This document shows positions 25,560 to 33,067 of a DNA stretch of 64,000 nucleotides, piece by piece; position 1 is the first letter of the stretch; each line of letters opens with the position of its first letter. Location: NCBI RefSeq assembly GCF_028888695.1, contig NZ_PNFF01000001.1, positions 319,501 through 383,500 of the forward strand, written 5' to 3'. The stretch comes from Bacillus methanolicus (GTDB taxonomy: Bacteria; Bacillota; Bacilli; Bacillales; Cytobacillaceae). Under the pieces are notes generated by a model. That model ran no database searches, was not told where the DNA came from, and worked only from the letters and a program-made list of their open reading frames with translations. The position numbers were made by a program, and so were the translations under genes.

Positions 25560-26429
25560 ATGATTTACCGGCTATTAGCTTTAAATATTGACGGTACGCT
25601 TCTTCAATCGAACGGAAAACTTCATAAATCCGCTAAAGAAGCGGTCCAATACGTACAGCAAAAAGGAATTTACGTGACACTCGTTACTTCCCGCAGTTTT
25701 CCGTCAGCCAAAAAAGTGGCAAAAGCACTGAAGATAAAATCATTGCTCGTAACACACAGCGGTTCGTATATTTCCGGATTAACGGACAAACCGGTTTATG
25801 TAAAAAGAATTCCTGAAGATATCACATATGAGATTGTTCGTTTTCTTGAAGGGTTCCCGTGTCAGATTAGACTCGTTCACGAGAGTTTTTCACTGGCAAA
25901 TAAGGCTAAGATGAATCATAACATGCTGGCAAAAACAGTATTTACATCGGGAGATCCTGTCTTTTATTCACAGCAATTTGTAGAATCCTTAAGTGATACG
26001 TTAATAGAACAAAAGGTTTCACCTCCTAAAATGGAAGTGCATTTTGAAAAAGAAAACGATTTGAAGGATGCAATAGCGGCAATAAGCCGGACATTTACAG
26101 AAGTTGAACCGCTCCAGGTAAATTTTTCGCGTATGGATATTGTGCCTGCAGGTGCTTCAAAGCTGAACGGTCTAATCTATTTAGGAGATCATTTGGGAAT
26201 TCCTAGGGACGAAATGGTTGTTATCGGCGATGGAATGGATGATTTGGAAATGATTAAGACTGCAGGTCTTGGCGTTGCAATGTGGAATGCCCCAGCAGAA
26301 GTAAAGAAAGAAGCGGATTGGGTAACGCGGAGCAACAATGAGCACGGTGTTGCCTATATGGTGATGGAACATTTCCGAAAACAGCATCCAATTGAGTTCT
26401 TGCGAAAAATGAATATTATAAAAAAATAA
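25560..26429 (+). CDS. yhaX: Cof-type HAD family protein YhaX, nucleophile Asp replaced by Asn
   Basis: This 289-residue protein has the Cof-type HAD fold: motif I at residues 7-13, motif II VTSRSF, and motif III/IV VIGDGMDDLEMI followed by GLGVAMWNAP. Active HAD phosphatases need Asp-x-Asp in motif I; here it reads ALNIDGTLL, so the first, nucleophilic Asp is Asn. The second Asp and the other motifs are kept. This predicts loss or strong change of phosphatase activity. The ATG at 25560 lies 9 bases after GAGGGGG. From memory B. subtilis yhaX is a sporulation gene and also has this position substituted, which would make it a family trait. Confidence 0.82.
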   Translation: MIYRLLALNIDGTLLQSNGKLHKSAKEAVQYVQQKGIYVTLVTSRSFPSAKKVAKALKIKSLLVTHSGSYISGLTDKPVYVKRIPEDITYEIVRFLEGFPCQIRLVHESFSLANKAKMNHNMLAKTVFTSGDPVFYSQQFVESLSDTLIEQKVSPPKMEVHFEKENDLKDAIAAISRTFTEVEPLQVNFSRMDIVPAGASKLNGLIYLGDHLGIPRDEMVVIGDGMDDLEMIKTAGLGVAMWNAPAEVKKEADWVTRSNNEHGVAYMVMEHFRKQHPIEFLRKMNIIKK

Positions 26430-26437
26430 ATTATGAT

Positions 26438-26468
26438 GGGGCTGACTAAAAGCAAAAGGTCAGCCCCT
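26438..26468. repeat. GGGTCTGACCC-family inverted repeat, copy 3
   Basis: GGGGCTGAC and GTCAGCCCC form a 9-bp stem around TAAAAGCAAAAG, just after the yhaX stop. The tail TTATTTAG is weak in T residues. Confidence 0.7.
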
Positions 26469-26540
26469 TATTTAGATAGAAAGAGTCGCCTGCATTTACA
26501 TTTTGTATGTTTTTCCGAAAGTGGAATGTTTTCCACTGTA

Positions 26541-26569
26541 TTGACCTCAGGATTCCGTTTCAGTACACT
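26541..26569 (+). promoter_or_regulatory. Sigma-A promoter of hemZ
   Basis: TTGACC (26541-26546) and TACACT (26564-26569) are 17 bases apart. A small dyad, GTGGAA-TG-TTTTCCAC (26521-26536), sits directly upstream of the -35 box and could be a regulator site. Confidence 0.65.
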
Positions 26570-26599
26570 AAAGGAAGCTTATTTTGAAAGGTGATTGCA

Positions 26600-28120
26600 T
26601 TGCAAATTTATATAAAAGGATTACATGATGATCGGTTTCAGCGGCCGCTGCAATTAATTGCCAACTTGTTTTTTGAAGAAACCGAAATCGTTATGAATGA
26701 AAATGACGAATGGGATCTCAAAATACAGTTCGAATTAGAGACAACAGAAATCGTCAAAGTCAGGGCTGTACTCTCAGATCGGGAAGGTCAAGAACATTCA
26801 GCTGCATATGAAAAAGAGCTTTCGGAAAATCTCAATGAAAAAGACCGTTTTAAACAAGTCAAGAATGCCGTTTCCCATGTTTACTTAACAGTTCTCCAAG
26901 AGAAAACGGGTATTATCCAAAAATGGGGAATTCTTACAGGGGTAAGGCCGACAAAATTGCTGCACCGGAAAGTCCAAGAAGGGGTGACGACTGACATCGC
27001 CCATGAGCAATTAAAAGAGGACTATTTAATTTCGGATGAAAAAATTGCTTTAATGCAGCAAATCGTTGACCGCCAGCTTGCGGTTGTGCCTGATTTGTAC
27101 GAGTTGAAAAATGAGGTCAGTATATATATTGGAATTCCTTTCTGCCCGACAAAATGTGCATATTGTACATTCCCTGCCTATGCTATTAATGGCAGACAAG
27201 GTTCGGTAAACTCATTTCTGGGCGGACTCCATTATGAAATGAGAAAAATTGGCGAATGGCTGAAGGAAAATGGAATTCGGATCACAACCGTCTATTATGG
27301 CGGAGGAACTCCGACAAGCATTACTGCTGAAGAAATGGATATGCTTTATGAAGAAATGTACACGTCTTTCCCTGATGTGGAAAATATCCGTGAAATTACA
27401 GTAGAAGCAGGCCGGCCTGATACGATTACACCTGAAAAGCTGGACGTATTAAAAAAATGGAAGATTGACCGGATCAGTATTAATCCGCAATCATATATCC
27501 AAGAAACATTAAAGGCGATCGGCCGCCACCATACAGTTGAAGAAACAATCGAAAAATATCATCTGGCAAGATCAATGGGCATGAACAATATTAATATGGA
27601 TTTAATCATCGGTTTGCCCGGTGAAGGAGTGAAAGAATTCAGCCATACATTAAATGAGACGGAGAAGCTGATGCCTGAATCACTAACCGTTCATACACTT
27701 TCTTTCAAGCGTGCTTCCGAAATGACGAAGAATAAAGAAAAATACAAAGTTGCTGACCGGACCGAAGTTGAAAAAATGATGAACATGGCTGAACAATGGA
27801 CAAAGAATCATGGCTATGTTCCGTACTATTTATACCGGCAAAAAAATATTCTCGGCAACCTCGAAAATGTTGGCTACTCGCTTCCGGGCCGGGAAAGCAT
27901 CTATAATATTATGATAATGGAAGAGCAGCAAACGATTATTGGCCTCGGCTGCGGGGCATCGAGCAAATTTATTCATCCTGTTACCGGACAAATCATCCAT
28001 TTTGCTAATCCAAAGGATCCTAAATCCTATAATGACAGCTATGAAAAATATACGGAAGAAAAGCTCAATATATTAGCAAAGTTATTTCTGCATAAATCAG
28101 GCTTTCTCATAAGAGTCTGA
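26600..28120 (+). CDS. hemZ: Oxygen-independent coproporphyrinogen oxidase-type radical SAM protein HemZ
   Basis: This 506-residue radical SAM protein has the cluster motif PFCPTKCAYCTFP (CxxxCxxC) at about residue 185, YYGGGTPTSI, the HemN-type EITVEAGRPDTI and the C-terminal GLGCGASSKF. The N-terminal 170 residues are the extra domain typical of HemZ. The TTG at 26600 is preferred because AAAGGTGA ends 5-6 bases upstream; the GTG at 26591 lies inside that site. The final codons fall within a dispersed repeat. In the B. subtilis gene order it sits between yhaX and yhaR, as here. A role in anaerobic heme synthesis is by family; the exact reaction of HemZ remains debated. Confidence 0.88.
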   Translation: MQIYIKGLHDDRFQRPLQLIANLFFEETEIVMNENDEWDLKIQFELETTEIVKVRAVLSDREGQEHSAAYEKELSENLNEKDRFKQVKNAVSHVYLTVLQEKTGIIQKWGILTGVRPTKLLHRKVQEGVTTDIAHEQLKEDYLISDEKIALMQQIVDRQLAVVPDLYELKNEVSIYIGIPFCPTKCAYCTFPAYAINGRQGSVNSFLGGLHYEMRKIGEWLKENGIRITTVYYGGGTPTSITAEEMDMLYEEMYTSFPDVENIREITVEAGRPDTITPEKLDVLKKWKIDRISINPQSYIQETLKAIGRHHTVEETIEKYHLARSMGMNNINMDLIIGLPGEGVKEFSHTLNETEKLMPESLTVHTLSFKRASEMTKNKEKYKVADRTEVEKMMNMAEQWTKNHGYVPYYLYRQKNILGNLENVGYSLPGRESIYNIMIMEEQQTIIGLGCGASSKFIHPVTGQIIHFANPKDPKSYNDSYEKYTEEKLNILAKLFLHKSGFLIRV

Positions 28121-28202
28121 CATCCTCCGACAAAGTCAATATATAGAATGTTTTTAGTGTTTGTCTATATATTGTATAGGGAGGGGTCCGACCCTTTTTT
28201 TT
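28111..28202. repeat. GGGTCTGACCC-family inverted repeat, copy 4 (long form)
   Basis: This is a long interrupted hairpin: AGAGTCTGAC and CATCCTCC pair with GGAGGGG and GTCCGACCCTT, and an inner pair ATATATAG/CTATATAT surrounds ATGTTTTTAGTGTTTG. It ends in a T-run and so also terminates hemZ. The last three codons and stop of hemZ lie inside its left arm. Confidence 0.8.
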
Positions 28203-28322
28203 GTGCTGCATGACCAAGTAATATAAGATACTTACAAAATTTTCAATAAAATTTTAGCGCTATTTTAAAATAACTTTATAACCTTTATAATAAAAATGAA
28301 AGATTTAAGGAGGGGATTTTTG

Positions 28323-29114
28323 TTGTCTATTGACTCAGCAACAAATTCAGTTCTTGTTCATATAGATGGACGAGTGGCAACATTGGAACTGAACAGGCCG
28401 GAATCACTGAACGCTCTGAACTGTGAAATGATTAAAGAATTAACTGCAAAACTGAAAGATCTCGGCTATAATGATGACATTGACATTATCATCTTAAAGG
28501 GAAGCGGCAGGGCTTTTTCTTCCGGCGGAGATATAAAGTCAATGCTTTTAGGAATAAATGAAAACGATTTCTGTGCCGTAATGGATAGAATAAATGAATT
28601 AGTCGTAACATTATACAGCATCTCTAAACTTACAATCAGTGTGATTTCAGGTGCAGCAGCCGGTCTCGGCCTAAGTCTCGCATTGGCTACAGACTATGTT
28701 ATTGCCGACCGTACCAGTAAAATAGCTATGAATTTTATCGGAATCGGTTTAATACCGGATGGAGGGGCACACTTCTTTTTAGAAAAAAGATTAGGTGAGG
28801 CAAAGGCAAAACAAGTGATCTGGGAAGGGAAACCGATGACCGCTGATGAAGCATATCAAGTGGGGCTTTTTTCAGAAATTGCCCAGGAAAATATAGACGA
28901 TGCTTTACAGCGAAAATTAAACGACTGGCTTCATAAGCCTATACAGGCAATGATCAGAACAAAGAAAATCATGGCTGAAAGAAGCCGGCCGGACTTGCTT
29001 AAAATTTTGGAACTTGAAAAACATGGACAATATAAAATGAGGCAAACCGAAGATCATCAAGAGGGAATCAAAGCATTTATTGAAAAGCGGAAACCGAACT
29101 TCATCGGGAAATAA
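28323..29114 (+). CDS. yhaR: Enoyl-CoA hydratase/isomerase family protein YhaR
   Basis: This 263-residue crotonase-fold protein shows GRVATLELNRPESLNALN, SSGGDIKSML (oxyanion-hole loop) and IPDGGAHFFLEKRLG. The two catalytic glutamates of hydratases are replaced: the first (GGGxELA) is Ser in GLGLSLA, the second (P-E) is Asn in MNFIG. An Asp is kept in IPDGG, the pattern of PaaG/PaaB-type isomerases. Isomerase activity is therefore likelier than hydration. The TTG at 28323 is chosen because AAGGAGGGG ends 7 bases before it; an ATG at 28296 precedes that site. TATAAT at 28286-28291 is a probable -10 box. Confidence 0.83.
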   Translation: MSIDSATNSVLVHIDGRVATLELNRPESLNALNCEMIKELTAKLKDLGYNDDIDIIILKGSGRAFSSGGDIKSMLLGINENDFCAVMDRINELVVTLYSISKLTISVISGAAAGLGLSLALATDYVIADRTSKIAMNFIGIGLIPDGGAHFFLEKRLGEAKAKQVIWEGKPMTADEAYQVGLFSEIAQENIDDALQRKLNDWLHKPIQAMIRTKKIMAERSRPDLLKILELEKHGQYKMRQTEDHQEGIKAFIEKRKPNFIGK

Positions 29115-29140
29115 TATTATTGAAATATCGGATGACTCAT

Positions 29141-29222
29141 AAGGGTCAGACTTCCTCCAACAATAACAATATATAGAATTATATTGTCTATATGTTGTAT
29201 TGAGGGGTCTGACCCTTTTTTT
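29141..29222. repeat. GGGTCTGACCC-family inverted repeat, copy 5 (long form)
   Basis: AAGGGTCAGAC and GTCTGACCCTT are perfect 11-bp outer arms. Inside are TTCCTCCAACAATAACAATA and TATAGAAT-TATATTG-TCTATA, closely matching copy 4. A T-run follows, and convergent yhzD begins at its right edge, so it can terminate both genes. Confidence 0.85.
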
Positions 29223-29406
29223 ACGGATGAAAGAGTATTAATTTTCCGTTAGGTGATGTGCAGCGGTGGGTTTTTTCAAGAAGGCCTTTTTCTTCAAGAA
29301 TTTTTTTCCCAATAGACTTAGCTTCGTCATCATTGTTTGCTTGAAATGGCTCATCTAACAGTTTTTCGCCGTTTGGTTCAAATGCAGTTAATTTATAAGT
29401 CTTCAT
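29221..29406 (-). CDS. yhzD: YhzD-like small protein
   Basis: This 61-residue soluble protein reads YKLTAFEPNGEKLLDEPFQA, then NDDEAKSIGKKILEEKG and HRCTSPNGKLILFHP, a beta-alpha pattern matching the YhzD family as I remember it, including length (61) and position beside yhaR/yhaQ. AAAGGAGGTAAGAAAC precedes the ATG at 29406. Function unknown. Confidence 0.75.
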   Translation of the reverse strand: MKTYKLTAFEPNGEKLLDEPFQANNDDEAKSIGKKILEEKGLLEKTHRCTSPNGKLILFHP

Positions 29407-29541
29407 GTTTCTTACCTCCTTTGAATTTTAATTTTCTGATTGTTACTATGATTCTTGCATAATTTATATTTTTTCGCAAAAAAATGGAAAATTGAAACAT
29501 TTTTTCGACATAACTCGTATAATTTCATGAAGGGAGGAAAA

Positions 29542-30444
29542 ATGATGGTGTTACAGATTAACCATGTCACAAAACGTTTTGGGCAATTTACTGCTGTGGA
29601 CGATCTAACGTTAACGATACCCGACAAAGAAATGTTTGGGTTTCTTGGCGCTAATGGGGCTGGAAAAACGACTACTTTCCGGATGATTTTAGGATTGCTT
29701 GAACCAAGTGAAGGAAAGATTACTTGGGACGGGAAGCCGATCAATTATTCATCGAGCCATTTGATTGGCTATCTGCCGGAAGAAAGAGGACTTTATCCGA
29801 AATTAAAAGTAAAGGAACAAATTGTCTATCTTGCAAGATTAAGAGGGATGAAGAAGCAAGACGCACTCAAGGAACTGGACATTTGGCTCGAGCGTTTCAA
29901 GGTGCCTGAATATGCTGATAAAAAAGTAGAGGAGCTTTCGAAAGGAAACCAGCAAAAAATTCAATTTATCGCAGCCGTTATACATAAGCCTAAACTCTTA
30001 ATTTTGGATGAACCTTTTAGCGGACTTGATCCTGTTAATGTTGAGCTGCTGAAGGAAGCCGTTTTGGACTTGAAGGAAAATGGAACAACGATCGTCTTTT
30101 CAAGCCACCGGATGGAGCATGTGGAAGAAATGTGCGAGCATTTGTGTATTATGCATAAAGGCCGTCCTGTAGTGCATGGCGCATTAAAGGAAATAAAACG
30201 TTCATTTGGAAAGAAAAATCTTGTGATTCATGCTGATTTTAAAATGGATTTTCTAAAAAACTATCAAGGAGTAACAAAAGCGAAAGAAACGCCTGAAGGG
30301 ATCCATCTTCAAATTGAAGGGGAAGAAGTTGCGGATAAGATTTTAAAGGATATCGTCGGGAAAGGGTTTATCCGCAAATTTGAATTAGAGGAACCTTCTT
30401 TAAATGATATTTTTATCGAGAAAGTAGGTGCTTCCTATGAATAA
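29542..30444 (+). CDS. yhaQ: ABC transporter ATPase YhaQ (NatA-like)
   Basis: This 300-residue ATPase has Walker A GANGAGKTTTF, Q-loop YLPEERGLYPKLKV, signature LSKGNQQKIQ, Walker B LLILDEPFSGLD and H-loop VFSSHRMEH, plus the C-terminal extension of the NatA/YhaQ group. It pairs with the permease YhaP; B. subtilis YhaQP is regarded as a Na+-type exporter by similarity to NatAB. GGGAGG lies 4 bases before ATG 29542; a longer frame from 29455 has no site. It overlaps yhaP by 8 bases. Confidence 0.9.
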   Translation: MMVLQINHVTKRFGQFTAVDDLTLTIPDKEMFGFLGANGAGKTTTFRMILGLLEPSEGKITWDGKPINYSSSHLIGYLPEERGLYPKLKVKEQIVYLARLRGMKKQDALKELDIWLERFKVPEYADKKVEELSKGNQQKIQFIAAVIHKPKLLILDEPFSGLDPVNVELLKEAVLDLKENGTTIVFSSHRMEHVEEMCEHLCIMHKGRPVVHGALKEIKRSFGKKNLVIHADFKMDFLKNYQGVTKAKETPEGIHLQIEGEEVADKILKDIVGKGFIRKFELEEPSLNDIFIEKVGASYE

Positions 30445-31690
30445 CTTTTGGATTATTATGTTCCATACTTTTTTTACTAAATTGAAAACAAAGTCGTTTC
30501 TTGTTACGACCATTCTTACATTATTAATTGTTCTCGGCCTGACAAATTTGAACAATATTATCAACTTTTTCGACAAAGACGGCGGAAAGGAAAAGGTAGC
30601 CGTACTAGATGAAACAAACATGCTGTTTGAAGATTATCAACAACAAATGAAAGCAATCAATGAAGATATTAAGCTGTCAAAAATTATTACAACAAAAGAC
30701 AAGGCGATAGAGGACGTTAAAAAAGACAAGTACAAAGCCCTCCTCATCCTTTCTTTTGATGAAAACAAACTCCCGGCAGCTAATTATCATGCAAAAAGCA
30801 TTGCAGATACTGCTCTTTCGGGAGATCTCGAAAACGGGCTAAAGCAATTAAAAACAATGATGTCGGCATCGCAAATGAAATTATCGCCGGAACAGCTTAA
30901 CAAACTTTACGAGCCTCCATCGTTTAAAAAAACAGCGCTTGAAGAAAACGCAAAAACAGAAGAAGAATTGACTCAGGCGAGAGGGCTCGTTTATGTACTT
31001 CTATTCGTTATTTATTTTGCCGTCATTATGTATGCAAATATGATTGCAATGGAAGTAGCTACTGAAAAAACATCTAGAGTGATGGAAATTCTTATTTCAA
31101 GCGTTTCGCCGATTAAGCAAATGTTTGCGAAGATTCTCGGTGTTGCATTGGTCAGTTTAACCCAGCTTTCCGTGCTTCTTGTTGTAGGATATTTTTCGAT
31201 AAAACAAAATCTGAAAACGATGGAAGGGGGCTTCTTCGAATTTTTCGGATTTGGAGACATCCAGCCTGCAACGATTTTCTATGCAGTCATATTTTTTATT
31301 TTAGGATACTTTCTATATGCAACACTTGCGGCACTTCTCGGCTCTCTCGTCAGCCGGATTGAAGATATCCAGCAAATGATAACCCCGATGACGCTGCTTG
31401 TCGTTGCCGGCTTTATGATTGCCATGTTCGGCCTAGGCCAGCCGGAAACGCCATTTATTACGGCAACATCTTATATCCCGTTTTTCACCCCAATGCTTAT
31501 GTTTATGAGAGTTGGAATGCTGAATCTCCCTGTATGGGAGCCGATGCTTGGAATTGCCATACTGCTCATCATGATTATTGTGCTGGCTATTTTCGGCGCA
31601 CGTGTCTATAAGGGAGGAGTTTTGATGTACGGAAAATCGAATTCATTTAAAGATATTAAAAAAGCATTGCAATTATCGAAAAATGATTAA
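30437..31690 (+). CDS. yhaP: ABC-2 type permease YhaP (NatB-like)
   Basis: This 417-residue membrane protein has one N-terminal helix (residues 12-35), an extracytoplasmic domain of about 150 residues, then five or six helices from about 185 to 400, the ABC-2/NatB layout. The segment EVATEKTSRVMEILISSVSPI is the conserved cytoplasmic coupling region. The ATG at 30437 overlaps yhaQ by 8 bases and is preceded by AGTAGGTG. It works with YhaQ in the membrane; substrate (Na+ or drug) is inferred from family only. Confidence 0.88.
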   Translation: MNNFWIIMFHTFFTKLKTKSFLVTTILTLLIVLGLTNLNNIINFFDKDGGKEKVAVLDETNMLFEDYQQQMKAINEDIKLSKIITTKDKAIEDVKKDKYKALLILSFDENKLPAANYHAKSIADTALSGDLENGLKQLKTMMSASQMKLSPEQLNKLYEPPSFKKTALEENAKTEEELTQARGLVYVLLFVIYFAVIMYANMIAMEVATEKTSRVMEILISSVSPIKQMFAKILGVALVSLTQLSVLLVVGYFSIKQNLKTMEGGFFEFFGFGDIQPATIFYAVIFFILGYFLYATLAALLGSLVSRIEDIQQMITPMTLLVVAGFMIAMFGLGQPETPFITATSYIPFFTPMLMFMRVGMLNLPVWEPMLGIAILLIMIIVLAIFGARVYKGGVLMYGKSNSFKDIKKALQLSKND

Positions 31691-31715
31691 ATTACAAGCG
31701 GTGAAATTCTAAACT

Positions 31716-31749
31716 TGAAGCTTGCTGAACCGGCAGGCTTCTTTTTTTT
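31716..31749 (+). terminator. Terminator of yhaQP
   Basis: GAAGCTTGC and GCAGGCTTC form a 9-bp stem with one G-T pair around TGAACCG, followed by eight T residues. Confidence 0.93.
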
Positions 31750-31836
31750 CAAAAAATAATCCAAAATTGAGACAGAACGTGCATTCGCTTTTTATAAATG
31801 CTACAATGGTAGAAAAGTGGACGAAAGGAAGTTGTG

Positions 31837-33051
31837 ATGAAAGAAGTAACATTTATTCATGCTGCCGACCTGCATTTAGACAGTCCGATGACAGGTTTAA
31901 AACATTTGCCGAAGCAAATTTTTCAAAGGCTGCATGAAAGCACGTTTCACGCTTTCAGAAAGGTGATTGATGCTGCCATAACGTATAATGTTGATTTTGT
32001 CGTTTTAGCAGGCGACTTATATGATGAGGAAAATCGCAGCCTTCGCGCACAAGTCCGTTTTCGCAAAGAAATGGAGCGACTGGTTGAGCGAAATATTCCT
32101 GTCTATATCGTTCATGGGAATCACGACCATTTGGGAGGAACGTGGCCTCATTTTCATTTGCCTGATAATGTACATATTTTTAAAAACCATGTTGAATCGA
32201 AAGATTTTCAAAAAAGCGATGGAACGACCGTCCGCCTCTACGGTTTCAGTTATCCAGACCGCCACGTGTATGAACGAATGACCACTCACTATAAAAAAGA
32301 GGAAGGCGCTGATTTTCATATCGGAATTCTCCATGGATATCATGAAGGAAGCAGTGAGCACGGAAGGTATGCTCCTTTTCATTTAAAAGAACTGCTTGAA
32401 AAACAGTTTGATTATTGGGCCCTAGGCCACATACATAAGAGGTCTGTTTTATCTGAATTTCCACCTGTTTTGTATCCAGGCAATATTCAGGGACGGAATA
32501 AAAAAGAAACAGGTGTTAAAGGGTGTTATTTTGTTTCGCTCACTGAACATGACGCGAGTTTGCGATTTATTGAAACTGCTGATGTGATTTGGGAAGAAGT
32601 AAAAGCGGATGCGGAACATATTGATTCTGTTCATGAACTTTATGAATTTTGCAGGAAAACAATGGATGAATATCGCCGGGAAGGGACCGGAACCCTTTTA
32701 CATCTATCCTTAACAAACGTCAAGATTGATGGGATGCAGACACAATTGTCTGAATGGCTGGAACTGTTTCAGGAAGAGGAAAAAGATGAAGCCTCATTTG
32801 TATGGCCGGTAAAGATAGAAGTGGAGGAAAAGGCTAATTGGGAGCGGAGCCAATTGTCTTCGGAGGCGGACTTTTATCGCGAGCTTTTCGAGGCAATTGA
32901 CGAGTACAGCGATATAGAGGAATGCCTTTCTCCGTTATATCAACATCCTGCTGCACGTAAATATTTAAATGCCTTGGATGAACAAGAGAGAATAAGTCTG
33001 ATAAGAGAAGCTGAGGATTTGCTAATTAGAAGCTTAATACGTCCTGAATGA
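31837..33051 (+). CDS. yhaO: DNA repair exonuclease YhaO (SbcD/Mre11-like)
   Basis: This 404-residue calcineurin-like phosphoesterase has the metal-binding motifs ADLHLDSP, LAGDLYDEENRS, VHGNHDHLGG, GILHGYHEG and ALGHIHKR, in the order seen in SbcD/Mre11. It is expected to act with YhaN as a nuclease-ATPase pair on damaged DNA. GAAAGGAAG lies 7 bases before the ATG at 31837; a GTG one codon upstream is possible. It leads the yhaO-yhaN-yhaM operon with 16-base and 47-base gaps. Confidence 0.9.
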   Translation: MKEVTFIHAADLHLDSPMTGLKHLPKQIFQRLHESTFHAFRKVIDAAITYNVDFVVLAGDLYDEENRSLRAQVRFRKEMERLVERNIPVYIVHGNHDHLGGTWPHFHLPDNVHIFKNHVESKDFQKSDGTTVRLYGFSYPDRHVYERMTTHYKKEEGADFHIGILHGYHEGSSEHGRYAPFHLKELLEKQFDYWALGHIHKRSVLSEFPPVLYPGNIQGRNKKETGVKGCYFVSLTEHDASLRFIETADVIWEEVKADAEHIDSVHELYEFCRKTMDEYRREGTGTLLHLSLTNVKIDGMQTQLSEWLELFQEEEKDEASFVWPVKIEVEEKANWERSQLSSEADFYRELFEAIDEYSDIEECLSPLYQHPAARKYLNALDEQERISLIREAEDLLIRSLIRPE

Positions 33052-33067
33052 GAAAAGAGGCGGTTTT

